DNA from: GWB1-39-12 sp964435575
GTDB lineage: Bacteria; Patescibacteriota; Microgenomatia; UBA8517
NCBI GenBank assembly: GCA_964435575.1
Contig: CAYSZS010000033.1
Span: forward strand, 1 to 8,896
Length of the DNA stretch: 8,896 nt
Reading direction: 5' to 3'
Within the stretch, counting starts at the first letter, position 1. Each line of letters begins with the position of its first letter. A program made the position numbers and the translations under genes. Under the pieces are notes generated by a model, which made no database searches, was not told the origin of the DNA, and saw only the letters and a list, made by a program, of their open reading frames with translations. Of the stretch, positions 1-5,205 are shown one piece after another.

Positions 1-65
1 GGTAGGACTCGAACCTACAACCTTCTCGTTAACAGCGAGCCGCTCTACCATTGAGCTACAGGGGA
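1..65 (-). tRNA. tRNA-Asn (anticodon GTT), 3' end cut by the window edge
   Basis: Read on the minus strand, this begins with the acceptor 5' strand TCCCCTG, then TA, a D-arm with GCTC/GAGC stem, an anticodon loop CTGTTAA (anticodon GTT, Asn), a variable loop, and a T-arm with stem GTAGG/CCTAC and loop TTCGAGT. Only the first base of the 3' acceptor strand is inside the window, so the remaining six paired bases and the discriminator are missing. All visible arms pair well apart from one mismatch at the base of the anticodon stem. The 5' end lies 20 nt downstream of the stop codon of the HNH gene on the same strand. Confidence 0.95.
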
Positions 66-84
66 ATAATGTTAAGGCAAAAGG

Positions 85-113
85 ATTATATCATCTTAAG
101 ATTAACAGTTGAA
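85..113 (-). promoter_or_regulatory. Candidate promoter of tRNA-Asn inside the end of the HNH gene
   Basis: On the minus strand a perfect TATAAT (90 down to 85) overlaps the HNH stop codon. A weak -35 (TTCAAC, 113 to 108) lies 17 nt upstream. Transcription would begin about 12 nt before the mature tRNA 5' end, so the tRNA could be expressed independently of the HNH gene. The -10 is a consensus match; the -35 is poor. Confidence 0.45.
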
Positions 114-421
114 GTTTGAGGTAGAAAAGTAATTCCTGCTTCGATTTCTCTATGACAATTCGCGCACAATAAAACACATTTTGACAGTTCTGCTTGTAAT
201 CTTTCTTTAGAATATGTGTATCCTGTATCACCAATTGAAAACTCTTTCTTTCCCCATACATGATGAAGTTCCAAAGCGCCTATATATTTGTTATAACCGC
301 ACACTACACATTTACCACCCTTTACTTTGACGGCAATCTCTTTCAACCTTCTCCTTTTTATCCGCACAGCATTTATTAAATACGCAGCTCTATCTCGATA
401 TTTTCGCTTATCTTTTGCCAC
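86..421 (-). CDS. HNH endonuclease with zinc-knuckle cysteines
   Basis: A 111-residue protein with a strongly basic N-terminus (residues 1-36) followed by a compact HNH fold. It has CVVC (C38, C41), the catalytic segment LELHHV (H53-H54), and CANCHRE (C86, C89, N88, H90). The four cysteines should hold a structural zinc, and H53/H54, N88 and H90 are the expected metal and catalytic residues. It should nick or cut DNA; its target is unknown. The start is GTG at 421, and no Shine-Dalgarno sequence is seen. A TTGACT-16-TAATAC promoter sits 6 nt upstream, so the message is probably leaderless. It lies directly upstream of tRNA-Asn. It could be a free-standing homing-type nuclease or part of a restriction or mobile module; nothing here decides between them. 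Confidence 0.85.
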   Translation of the reverse strand: MAKDKRKYRDRAAYLINAVRIKRRRLKEIAVKVKGGKCVVCGYNKYIGALELHHVWGKKEFSIGDTGYTYSKERLQAELSKCVLLCANCHREIEAGITFLPQTSTVNLKMI

Positions 422-427
422 GATTCA

Positions 428-455
428 GTATTAACCAAATTAAACCCGAAGTCAA
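428..455 (-). promoter_or_regulatory. Leaderless promoter of the HNH gene
   Basis: On the minus strand TTGACT (455 to 450), a 16-nt spacer and TAATAC (433 to 428) end 6 nt before the GTG start. This would place the transcript start at or next to the start codon. No ribosome-binding site is present, which fits a leaderless mRNA. Confidence 0.45.
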
Positions 456-463
456 TATTCATT

Positions 464-1084
464 TTACAATTTTAAACGGAAACTTGGATCTGTATTCAGC
501 CTACTTCCCAGTGACAATCTTTTATTTAGAAAAATTAAAAACTCAGTTAGAAAAAAACCAAGGGGTACAAAAATAAGGGTGCTTGCTAATTGATTTTTCA
601 AGAAAGGGAGCGCATAAAAGTAGGACATAAGAAGACCCGTCAAATTTTCAGCGTACATGTTTCCAAGAAGCCAGACGCCGAAATTAGTCCAGAGATAGAA
701 AAAAATATTTGAGGAAAATCCAATTAGGGTGAGGGAAGAGATATCAAATATTTTTTTCGTGATTCGTGATTCGTGATTCGTGATTCGTTTGGTGAACACC
801 TTTAAAATACTACTCACAAGAAATGCGGGGATAAGAAAGCCGCTCCAAGTAAAAAGAAAAATGTTTGAGTTTCCGATGATTCTGTCAGAAATTGCAATAA
901 TCGCAAACGTGAGCCAGAAAGATTCCTTCTTTCCAAAATAAAACGAAGATAAAATCATTGCCATTGTTACTAGTTCAATATTGGGTCCAAGATCGAAAGC
1001 GACTCGTTCAGAGAAGGCTGCGAGAAATAGGAGGACTAGTATTAAGTGTTTTGAATTGAGTATTTTGTATATAGAATTTTTCAT
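464..1084 (-). CDS. ECF-transporter S-component-like membrane protein (DUF6580 type)
   Basis: A 206-residue integral membrane protein with about six hydrophobic segments (roughly residues 13-30, 36-51, 57-72, 76-97, 115-140 and 166-188). Conserved-looking blocks are RVAFDLGPNIELVT (27-40), ISDRIIGNSNIFLFTWSGF (65-83) and FYLWTNFGVWLLGNMY (129-144). These recall DUF6580 proteins, annotated as putative S components of ECF vitamin transporters, which bind a vitamin and use a shared EcfAAT energising module. Its ATG overlaps the stop of the upstream DUF4430 gene (ATGA), so translation is probably coupled. A cobalamin riboswitch precedes that gene, which points to a corrinoid as substrate by inference. 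The loop at residues 99-110 (RITNHESRIT) is encoded by a tandem 7-bp repeat. No ecfA or ecfT gene is in the window. Confidence 0.75.
   Translation of the reverse strand: MKNSIYKILNSKHLILVLLFLAAFSERVAFDLGPNIELVTMAMILSSFYFGKKESFWLTFAIIAISDRIIGNSNIFLFTWSGFLIPAFLVSSILKVFTKRITNHESRITKKIFDISSLTLIGFSSNIFFYLWTNFGVWLLGNMYAENLTGLLMSYFYALPFLKNQLASTLIFVPLGFFLTEFLIFLNKRLSLGSRLNTDPSFRLKL
757..788. repeat. 7-bp tandem repeat (GATTCGT)4 inside the membrane-protein gene
   Basis: Four perfect copies of GATTCGT (761-767, 768-774, 775-781, 782-788) are preceded by a partial copy TCGT (757-760). On the coding minus strand the unit is ACGAATC. The unit length is not a multiple of three, so gain or loss of one copy shifts the reading frame, while three copies (21 bp) add seven residues. 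It falls in a predicted loop between hydrophobic segments 4 and 5. Confidence 0.95.
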
Positions 1085-1506
1085 TCAGGTTTGATAAAGC
1101 GCCATTCGACGCTGTCTCCCGGATTTATATTCATTTGATCGGCGGCAATTGTGCCTGCCTCGCCATTTACAAAATATATCCAAGCCATTTCGGCAGAAGA
1201 TTCCTTGCCTCCGATTGATTTGACGAATACCCCAAAGTCGTATTGTTGCGTTTCTAGAGAAATGTTTTCTTTTTCAGTTATATTTTTCAGCAAACTGAAT
1301 GCGGTCGAACCCTCGGCTATCTCGATTGAGTATACTACCGGATCTCCCTCGCCGTAATCGACAACCAGCATCGCACTTTGTAAATTTGCTTCAGGAGTTG
1401 GGGTAACTTGGGGAGATTGTGGTGGTTTATATTTAGGTACAAGAAAGAAGGCTGTGAGAATAACTCCTGCGGCTGCTAAAACAAATAAAAAGAATTTTTT
1501 GTTCAT
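1081..1506 (-). CDS. Membrane-anchored DUF4430 (transcobalamin-like) protein
   Basis: A 141-residue protein with an N-terminal hydrophobic anchor or uncleaved signal (residues 4-23), a proline/threonine-rich linker (24-38) and a DUF4430-type domain (about 43-139). The signature is WIYFVNGE (109-116) plus the terminal GDSVEWRF (130-137). DUF4430 resembles the C-terminal domain of transcobalamin and intrinsic factor. I chose ATG at 1506 because AAGGAG lies 6 nt upstream; a longer frame starting at 1557 has no such site and would run into the riboswitch leader. It is the first gene after the cobalamin riboswitch and overlaps the S-component-like gene by ATGA. A likely role is extracytoplasmic corrinoid capture for import; ligand binding itself is inferred from family and context. 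Confidence 0.82.
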   Translation of the reverse strand: MNKKFFLFVLAAAGVILTAFFLVPKYKPPQSPQVTPTPEANLQSAMLVVDYGEGDPVVYSIEIAEGSTAFSLLKNITEKENISLETQQYDFGVFVKSIGGKESSAEMAWIYFVNGEAGTIAADQMNINPGDSVEWRFIKPE

Positions 1507-1528
1507 GGCTTTCTCCTTACGCGGGATA

Positions 1529-1566
1529 TCCTTCGATGGTTCGACTTTGCTCACCACTCAGGACAA
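1529..1566 (-). promoter_or_regulatory. Hairpin between the B12 aptamer and the ribosome-binding site (candidate expression platform)
   Basis: On the minus strand TCCT..GTGGT pairs with ACCAT..AGGA around the loop GAGCAAAGTCGA, giving an interrupted hairpin just after aptamer stem P1. The Shine-Dalgarno AAGGAG (about 1513-1518) follows; the 5' TCCT of the hairpin could pair instead with its AGGA. No U-run follows, which favours translational over transcriptional control. The segment also resembles a dispersed intergenic repeat (TTCGACT..GCTCA..CTCAGGACAAG) that I recall from many bacterial genomes. Confidence 0.45.
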
Positions 1567-1721
1567 GATTGCTAGTTTTCCGGCTCTAGTACGTTCATGT
1601 AAGCTGAACGTACCTCACGGTTGCGGCACAGCTTGGGACTCACACCCAATTCCTTTGACGTACCATTCAGTACATCACCCTGCCGAGTTTAACTCGGCGG
1701 GGAAACACAACCTCTAAAATC
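1567..1721 (-). ncRNA. Cobalamin (B12) riboswitch aptamer
   Basis: On the minus strand P1 pairs GATTTTAG (1721-1714) with CTAGCAATC (1575-1567), with one bulged C. Inside are a hairpin GCCGAG/CTCGGC, a hairpin GATGTAC/GTACGTC, and the core AAAGGAAT followed by TTGGG-TGTGAGT-CCCAA. Then come GCTGTGCCGCAACCGTGAG, an 8-bp hairpin TACGTTCA/TGAACGTA and the 3' B12 box GAGCCGGAAAACTAGC (1586-1571). The order and the conserved core match the cobalamin riboswitch. The long P7-P11 extension with a GCCACTG motif is absent, which suggests the compact class II type, often reported to prefer methyl- or hydroxocobalamin; this sub-class call is tentative. It controls the DUF4430 and S-component-like genes. 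Confidence 0.88.
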
Positions 1722-1759
1722 CATATTAACAAAAGGAATAAATCTTGCAAGTCCTAATT

Positions 1760-1768
1760 TGTGATAAT
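1760..1768 (+). promoter_or_regulatory. Extended -10 promoter of the VIT-type gene
   Basis: TGTGATAAT is an extended -10 (TGN plus GATAAT, 1763-1768), without a convincing -35. The expected transcript start is around 1775, about 4 nt before the ATG at 1779. No Shine-Dalgarno sequence exists, so the mRNA is probably leaderless or nearly so. The same bases read on the minus strand give TATTAT, a possible -10 for the riboswitch transcript. Confidence 0.4.
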
Positions 1769-1778
1769 ATGAAATGAT

Positions 1779-2300
1779 ATGCCAAGAGTTACAATCCACG
1801 AAAAAGCAGGCTATTTGTCCGACGCGGTTTTTGCGGCAAGTGATGGCGTAGTTACTACGTTTGCAATTGTTGCAGGTAGCGCCGGGGCATCGCTTGACGT
1901 CGGGATAGTATTAATTTTGGGCTTTGCCAACCTTTTTGCCGACGGATTTTCCATGGCAGCAGGAAATTACCTGGGAGTTAAAAGTGAGATTGAATACGAA
2001 AAAGCTAAGAACCAGGAGACCGACCACGAGGGTCTGCCCTTAAAGCACGGTATAATCACTTTTACCGCTTTTAATATTTCAGGTTTGATTCCCTTAATTC
2101 CCTTTTTGATAAGTACAAGATCTCCTTTTGTTTTATCGACCATCTTAGTCGGCTTAACTCTGTTTGTTGTTGGCTTTTTGAGGACCGTCTATACCAGGCA
2201 AAGATTTGTCAAAAGCGGACTTGAAATGTTTACAGTGGGGGGTTTAGCAGCATTTGTGGCTTTTATCGTGGGGTATTTGGTTAAAGGCTTTCTTCCGTAG
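1779..2300 (+). CDS. VIT1/CCC1-family metal transporter, compact form
   Basis: A 173-residue membrane protein with five hydrophobic segments (about 22-38, 40-64, 90-110, 117-136 and 148-168). The family signature is clear: AASDGVVTTFAIVAGSAG (19-36) and FANLFADGFSMAAGNYLGVKS (from residue 49), with the helix-1 and helix-2 acidic/methionine residues D22, D55 and M59 that line the metal path in this family. Members move Fe2+ or Mn2+ across membranes, usually by proton exchange. The glutamate-rich cytoplasmic domain between helices 2 and 3 of plant VIT1 is reduced here to about 20 residues (EIEYEKAKNQETDHEG). Substrate and direction are not decidable from sequence. The gene starts the plus-strand block, divergent from the riboswitch operon, and is followed by a small two-helix protein. 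Confidence 0.87.
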   Translation: MPRVTIHEKAGYLSDAVFAASDGVVTTFAIVAGSAGASLDVGIVLILGFANLFADGFSMAAGNYLGVKSEIEYEKAKNQETDHEGLPLKHGIITFTAFNISGLIPLIPFLISTRSPFVLSTILVGLTLFVVGFLRTVYTRQRFVKSGLEMFTVGGLAAFVAFIVGYLVKGFLP

Positions 2301-2333
2301 TATGGGTTCCAGGCCCGAAGGGGGGTGAGAAAA

Positions 2334-2507
2334 ATGGCTAAGAAGGACATGAATATGTACTCGCAAGTTTTGATGGGGGGTGCATTGATATCTGTTTTAT
2401 TGGCGGGGATAGGCTACTTGGGTACGGATATCTGGCTTGCCTCGACGCAGTGGTTATTGGTAGCAGCCGTACTTGCACTTTTTGGAGTTTATTTAAAATC
2501 AAGTTAA
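2334..2507 (+). CDS. Small two-helix membrane protein
   Basis: A 57-residue protein with a short polar N-terminus (MAKKDMNMYSQ) and two hydrophobic helices, about residues 12-30 and 36-54, joined by a short turn. I chose ATG 2334 because a strong Shine-Dalgarno (GGGGGGTGAG) lies 5 nt upstream; a GTG in frame at 2325 lies inside that site. It lies 33 nt after the VIT-type transporter and is probably co-transcribed. This is one of the few genes in the window with a good ribosome-binding site. Function is unknown; the position suggests an accessory subunit or simply an operon mate. Confidence 0.75.
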   Translation: MAKKDMNMYSQVLMGGALISVLLAGIGYLGTDIWLASTQWLLVAAVLALFGVYLKSS

Positions 2508-2603
2508 AAATAATTTCCGCATTTTTTACGCATTATTTCCGCAATCAGTGATTTTTTGAATAAATTAGAAATCTCATAGTATTTTGCTACTTGAAGTTTT
2601 GAT

Positions 2604-2632
2604 TTGACTTTCGGATAAGAGTTTGCTAATCT
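2604..2632 (+). promoter_or_regulatory. Leaderless promoter of the anchored envelope-protein gene
   Basis: TTGACT (2604-2609), a 17-nt spacer and TAATCT (2627-2632) end 7 nt before the ATG at 2640. Transcription should start at the A of the start codon, and no Shine-Dalgarno is present. The preceding spacer (2508-2603) holds only AT-rich sequence and two direct copies of ATTTCCGCA near 2513 and 2547. Confidence 0.6.
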
Positions 2633-2639
2633 TTGGCCA

Positions 2640-3137
2640 ATGAAGAGAAGGGATATAGTAATAGGGATTTTGATTTTAGCTATTGTTGGAGGGGTAATTT
2701 ACTGGAGACAACGTTCGCTACCAAGCGAGGAAATGAAAGTCCCCGAAACATTGTCTTTAGAAGATACTCTTGAGGAAAAGTTTAAAATAGAAATACCAGA
2801 AGATGTTGACAAGGCAGAACTAAAAGATGTTAGCGGGGGAAGCGCTTCGGCAATTGCTACAAGAAAATTTGAAAACAATAAATTTACCCATAGTATATTG
2901 GCAGATCTGCCTGATCCTGAATCCGGTTCCTTTTACGAAGGATGGTTGGTAAGAGGAGAAGAGGGGTCAGACAACTTTTCTTCTTTCTCAACAGGTCGCA
3001 TGAGGCTTGCTAAAGGCGGCTTCATGCTTGAATTTGAATCATCTACGGACTATTCTGACCATAACAAGGTAGTAATAACTTCCGAAAAAGTTGCCGATAA
3101 ACTTCCCGAAAAACACATCCTAGAGGGTAGTTTTTAA
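2640..3137 (+). CDS. Membrane-anchored protein with RskA-like C-terminal domain (tentative)
   Basis: A 165-residue protein with a positively charged start (MKRRD), a single hydrophobic anchor (about 6-22) and an acidic extracytoplasmic part. The C-terminal region (about 88-165) has an alternating beta-type pattern containing SFYEGWLVRG, STGRMRLAKGGFMLEFES and KVVITSEKV. This recalls the C-terminal domain of anti-sigma factors such as RskA, where a 'YEVWL...G' strand and a final 'ITxEP' strand are typical. There is no zinc-binding anti-sigma N-terminus and no sigma-factor gene nearby, so a regulatory role is not supported. It is probably a surface-exposed beta-sandwich protein. It has its own leaderless promoter; the next gene starts 67 nt downstream. 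Confidence 0.75.
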   Translation: MKRRDIVIGILILAIVGGVIYWRQRSLPSEEMKVPETLSLEDTLEEKFKIEIPEDVDKAELKDVSGGSASAIATRKFENNKFTHSILADLPDPESGSFYEGWLVRGEEGSDNFSSFSTGRMRLAKGGFMLEFESSTDYSDHNKVVITSEKVADKLPEKHILEGSF

Positions 3138-3204
3138 GTTTTTTATCCAATCATTTCTTTACAATCTGTGGTTTGAGAGATTTGTTTGTGATATCCTATT
3201 TTGG

Positions 3205-3936
3205 ATGAGGAATTTAAAGACCAGTTTTGTTATCGGTTTTTTTGTTTTGTTGTTATCGCCATCTTTTGTAAGTGCTTCCTTATTGGTAGTTAAGAATGAC
3301 GGAGAAGTTACCTGGAATGTGCTTTCGGAAGAAGATAATTTAGCACTCGACATACCCACTCACTCTTATTTAGAGGTAAAAAAGGCCGCCGAAGTAGCAC
3401 CTTCTCCTACATCTGTCGTAACTCTTAGTAGGCAAAACGGTAAAATTAGCCTTCTAGTAGACTCTGGTAATGAGAGAAGGGAGCTTGATGTCACAAATTG
3501 GCAGGAAGACCTTTTGGAAATCGAAGAAAGAGCCGAGACTCAAAAATTAAAAGTAGGCATTGAAGGGGAAAAATTCAGTCTTGAACAAGAAGGAATAATT
3601 GCCCTGACCAGCTTTCCAGTTACGGTTGACTCTAAAACCGCAAATCTTTCTGTCCAAACCTCAAGCGGTCAAAAGTTTTTATCTATCTTTCCCCGCGAGG
3701 CGGTTGATGCCCTATTGAGAACAAAATTGGTGAATAAAATTGTTAATCCAAGAATTGAAGTAGTGGAAGAAAATAGGCAGTTGCAATATGTTGTTGCAGG
3801 AGAAAAAGTTTTTAATATTTTGGGACTTTTGGATTATTCTATCCCTATTACTTCTTATATTTCCGCCTCAACCGGGGAAATTTTGTCAATTGATTCTCCA
3901 ACATGGTTTAAATATATGAAATTTTTGTTTGTATGA
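3205..3936 (+). CDS. Secreted protein of unknown function
   Basis: A 243-residue protein with a classical signal peptide: basic MRNLK, hydrophobic core (about 7-18) and a likely cleavage site after SFVSA (A24). The mature part is beta-rich and acidic, with no recognised catalytic motif. The C-terminal stretch from about 190 (RIEVVEENRQLQYVVAG, then ILGLLDYSIPITSYISASTG) has the look of a PepSY-like module, in which a final strand often carries 'ASTGEIL'; this is a weak resemblance. No Shine-Dalgarno is present; TATCCT (3192-3197) lies 7 nt before the ATG and could be a -10 for a leaderless mRNA, but no good -35 is seen. The stop codon abuts a strong hairpin. Function cannot be named. Confidence 0.78.
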   Translation: MRNLKTSFVIGFFVLLLSPSFVSASLLVVKNDGEVTWNVLSEEDNLALDIPTHSYLEVKKAAEVAPSPTSVVTLSRQNGKISLLVDSGNERRELDVTNWQEDLLEIEERAETQKLKVGIEGEKFSLEQEGIIALTSFPVTVDSKTANLSVQTSSGQKFLSIFPREAVDALLRTKLVNKIVNPRIEVVEENRQLQYVVAGEKVFNILGLLDYSIPITSYISASTGEILSIDSPTWFKYMKFLFV

Positions 3937-3972
3937 GCCACAATTAGATAGGCTCGCGCCATCTAATGTGGC
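3937..3972 (+). promoter_or_regulatory. Hairpin 1 after the secreted-protein gene
   Basis: GCCACA pairs with TGTGGC, TTAGAT with ATCTAA and GGC with GCC around a TCGC tetraloop, interrupted only by two bulged A residues: 15 base pairs in 36 nt. It begins immediately after the TGA stop. The downstream sequence is CCCCGTGAG rather than a U-run, so it is not a standard intrinsic terminator. It may protect the 3' end of the message or form one arm of a leader for the glutaredoxin gene. Confidence 0.75.
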
Positions 3973-4003
3973 CCCGTGAGATGCTATAGCTATCTCACTG
4001 GGG
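3973..4003 (+). promoter_or_regulatory. Hairpin 2 touching the glutaredoxin ribosome-binding site
   Basis: CCC-GTGAGAT (3973-3982) pairs with ATCTCAC-T-GGG(G) (3992-4003) with one bulged T and the loop GCTATAGCT. The last G residues of its 3' arm are the first bases of the Shine-Dalgarno GGGGAGGTGAT (4000-4010). It directly follows hairpin 1, with which it would stack. This suggests cis-control of glutaredoxin translation, though AGGTGAT remains unpaired. Confidence 0.65.
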
Positions 4004-4014
4004 AGGTGATTTTG

Positions 4015-4229
4015 ATGCAAGTAACTGTTTATTCAACAACAACATGCCCTTATTGCAAGATGCTCAAAGACTATCTGGATGAACATAAGACCGTTTTTAT
4101 CGAAAAACTGGTTGATCAGGACGATTCAGCCCGGGAAGAAATGATGAAGGCCTCGGGTGGGTTTTTGGGAGTACCTTTTACGGTTATTGTAAAAGACGAC
4201 GGAAGTAAAGATACGATAATTGGGTTTGA
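4015..4229 (+). CDS. Glutaredoxin, 3' end lost in the assembly gap
   Basis: 71 residues are visible before the Ns. The thioredoxin-like N-terminus MQVTVYSTTTCPYCKMLKDY has the dithiol CPYC active site (C11, C14), and the conserved cis-proline is in GGFLGVPFTVI (P54). The sequence then reaches the strand ending IIGF, where glutaredoxins normally carry a 'GFD' motif. Only the last helix should be missing, since the family is about 80 residues long. It reduces disulfides or mixed disulfides in the cytoplasm. I chose ATG 4015 because an excellent Shine-Dalgarno (GGAGGTGAT) lies 4 nt upstream; a longer frame would start inside hairpin 2. Two tandem hairpins precede it. Whether it is co-transcribed with the isomerase genes cannot be told across the gap. 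Confidence 0.9.
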
Positions 4230-4329
4230 NNNNNNNNNNNNNNNNNNNNNNNNNNNNNNNNNNNNNNNNNNNNNNNNNNNNNNNNNNNNNNNNNNNNNNN
4301 NNNNNNNNNNNNNNNNNNNNNNNNNNNNN
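4230..4329. other. Assembly gap (100 Ns)
   Basis: Exactly 100 unknown bases, the usual placeholder for a scaffold join of unmeasured length. Reading frames that cross it have no meaning. The first bases after the gap are CTACNNN heptamers, so a tandem repeat may have broken the assembly. Confidence 0.98.
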
Positions 4330-4331
4330 TT

Positions 4332-4352
4332 CTACTATCTACGTGCTACTTA
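4332..4352. repeat. Three CTACNNN heptamers at the gap edge
   Basis: CTACTAT (4332-4338), CTACGTG (4339-4345) and CTACTTA (4346-4352) are in exact 7-nt register, 3 nt from the gap and 5 nt before the triosephosphate isomerase start. The same pattern recurs at 5666-5693 before pgk. More units may lie inside the gap. Confidence 0.65.
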
Positions 4353-4357
4353 TTCAG

Positions 4358-5017
4358 ATGATTTTTGTTAATTTTAAAATCTATGAACAAGGGACGGGTG
4401 CTTCCGCACTTGCCTTAGTCAGAATTCTTGAGGAAGTTGCTCACGAGACACAAATTAAAGTCATTCCCGTTGTTCAGGCGTCTGACATAAAAGAGATTGT
4501 TGAATCTTCAAAACTTGAAATATGGACCCAGCACGTCGATTTCGTAGAATATGGGGCCCATACGGGTGCGATACTACCGGAGGCGGTTTTTGAAGATGGC
4601 GCAATTGGAACCTTTTTGAATCATTCGGAAAATAAGTTTGAGAATTTTCTCACTCTGGAAAAAGCTCACGCTCGAGCACGGAAGGTTGGATTAAAAACTT
4701 TGGTTTTTGCAGGAGATTTAAATGAACTTAAACTTATACTTAAACTTAGACCTACCCTCGTTTCTTATGAACCGCCGGAATTGGTTGGAAGCAAAACCAC
4801 CTCGGTTGCCATAGCAAAACCAGAAATTATAGCCGAAGCGGTGGAGATATCTCGTGAGCGTGACCTTCCTCTTATTGTCGGCGCAGGTATAAAATCCCAT
4901 GAAGATGTTAGGAAGAGTTTGGAGCTTGGGGCAACAGGCGTTGCTGTTGCCAGCGATGTGGTGACTGCAAAAGATCCCAAGAAAGAAATATTGGATTTAA
5001 TAGAAGGTTTTGTATGA
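4358..5017 (+). CDS. tpiA: Triosephosphate isomerase, archaeal type
   Basis: A 219-residue TIM barrel that interconverts dihydroxyacetone phosphate and glyceraldehyde 3-phosphate. Visible catalytic motifs are VNFKIY (N5, K7), GTFLNHSE (H89) and SYEPPELVG (E138), the phosphate-gripping loop 6 around residues 144-149, and the C-terminal phosphate-binding IVGAGI (173-178) and ATGVAVASD (192-200). Its length and the motifs QGTGASALAL, TQHVD and GAHTGAILPEA match the short archaeal-type enzymes rather than the ~250-residue classical bacterial form. I start it at ATG 4358, where the conserved N-terminus begins; there is no Shine-Dalgarno, and repeats lie just upstream. Its stop overlaps the next gene by ATGA. 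It belongs to a sugar-phosphate cluster with rpiB and pgk. Confidence 0.93.
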   Translation: MIFVNFKIYEQGTGASALALVRILEEVAHETQIKVIPVVQASDIKEIVESSKLEIWTQHVDFVEYGAHTGAILPEAVFEDGAIGTFLNHSENKFENFLTLEKAHARARKVGLKTLVFAGDLNELKLILKLRPTLVSYEPPELVGSKTTSVAIAKPEIIAEAVEISRERDLPLIVGAGIKSHEDVRKSLELGATGVAVASDVVTAKDPKKEILDLIEGFV

Positions 5018-5205
5018 ACGGTTGGCGCGGAAATTACATAAAGGCTTTTATTGCAATAATAGGCCTGGCTTTGATTTTTGTAGGAATAACTTTATTAAGG
5101 TTTTTGGAGCAGAAAGTAGTAGGCTCGCTGTTTATGGTTTTGGGATTCATCGTTATCGGAATTGTTGTCTACTTGTTGTATAAAAATTTTCAAAAGGGTG
5201 TATGA
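5014..5205 (+). CDS. Small two-helix membrane protein between tpiA and rpiB
   Basis: A 63-residue protein with a short N-terminal polar segment (MNGWRGNYIK) and two hydrophobic helices, about 11-29 and 37-56, ending with a basic tail (KNFQKGV). Both ends overlap the neighbours: ATGA with tpiA at 5014-5017 and ATGA with rpiB at 5202-5205. Translation of the three genes is therefore probably coupled. No known family is recognised. The tight nesting in a cytoplasmic enzyme operon suggests it is expressed with them, but says nothing firm about function. Confidence 0.78.
   Translation: MNGWRGNYIKAFIAIIGLALIFVGITLLRFLEQKVVGSLFMVLGFIVIGIVVYLLYKNFQKGV

Noticed and set aside
1151..1357. Plus-strand open frame of 68 codons
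   Set aside because: Antisense shadow of the DUF4430 coding sequence, with no ribosome-binding site or protein-like pattern.
1454..1717. Plus-strand open frame across the DUF4430 start region and leader
   Set aside because: It is antisense to the riboswitch aptamer and the N-terminus of the DUF4430 gene; the conserved RNA structure explains the sequence.
1723..1750. Promoter TTGCAA-16-TAATAT for the riboswitch transcript (minus strand)
   Set aside because: It would start transcription near 1715, inside the 5' strand of stem P1, and so disrupt the aptamer; a site further upstream is needed.
3159..3359. Minus-strand open frame of 66 codons
   Set aside because: Antisense to the signal peptide of the secreted-protein gene; composition and lack of start signals argue against it.
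3937..3972. Intrinsic terminator after the secreted-protein gene
   Set aside because: The stem is strong but is followed by CCCCGTGAG instead of a U-run.
4220..4371. Frames that cross the run of Ns, including an apparent glutaredoxin extension and a longer isomerase
   Set aside because: The gap length is a placeholder, so frame across it is meaningless; the glutaredoxin is treated as partial and the isomerase starts at 4358.
4718..4980. Two overlapping minus-strand open frames
   Set aside because: Shadows of the triosephosphate isomerase gene, which has all catalytic motifs on the plus strand.
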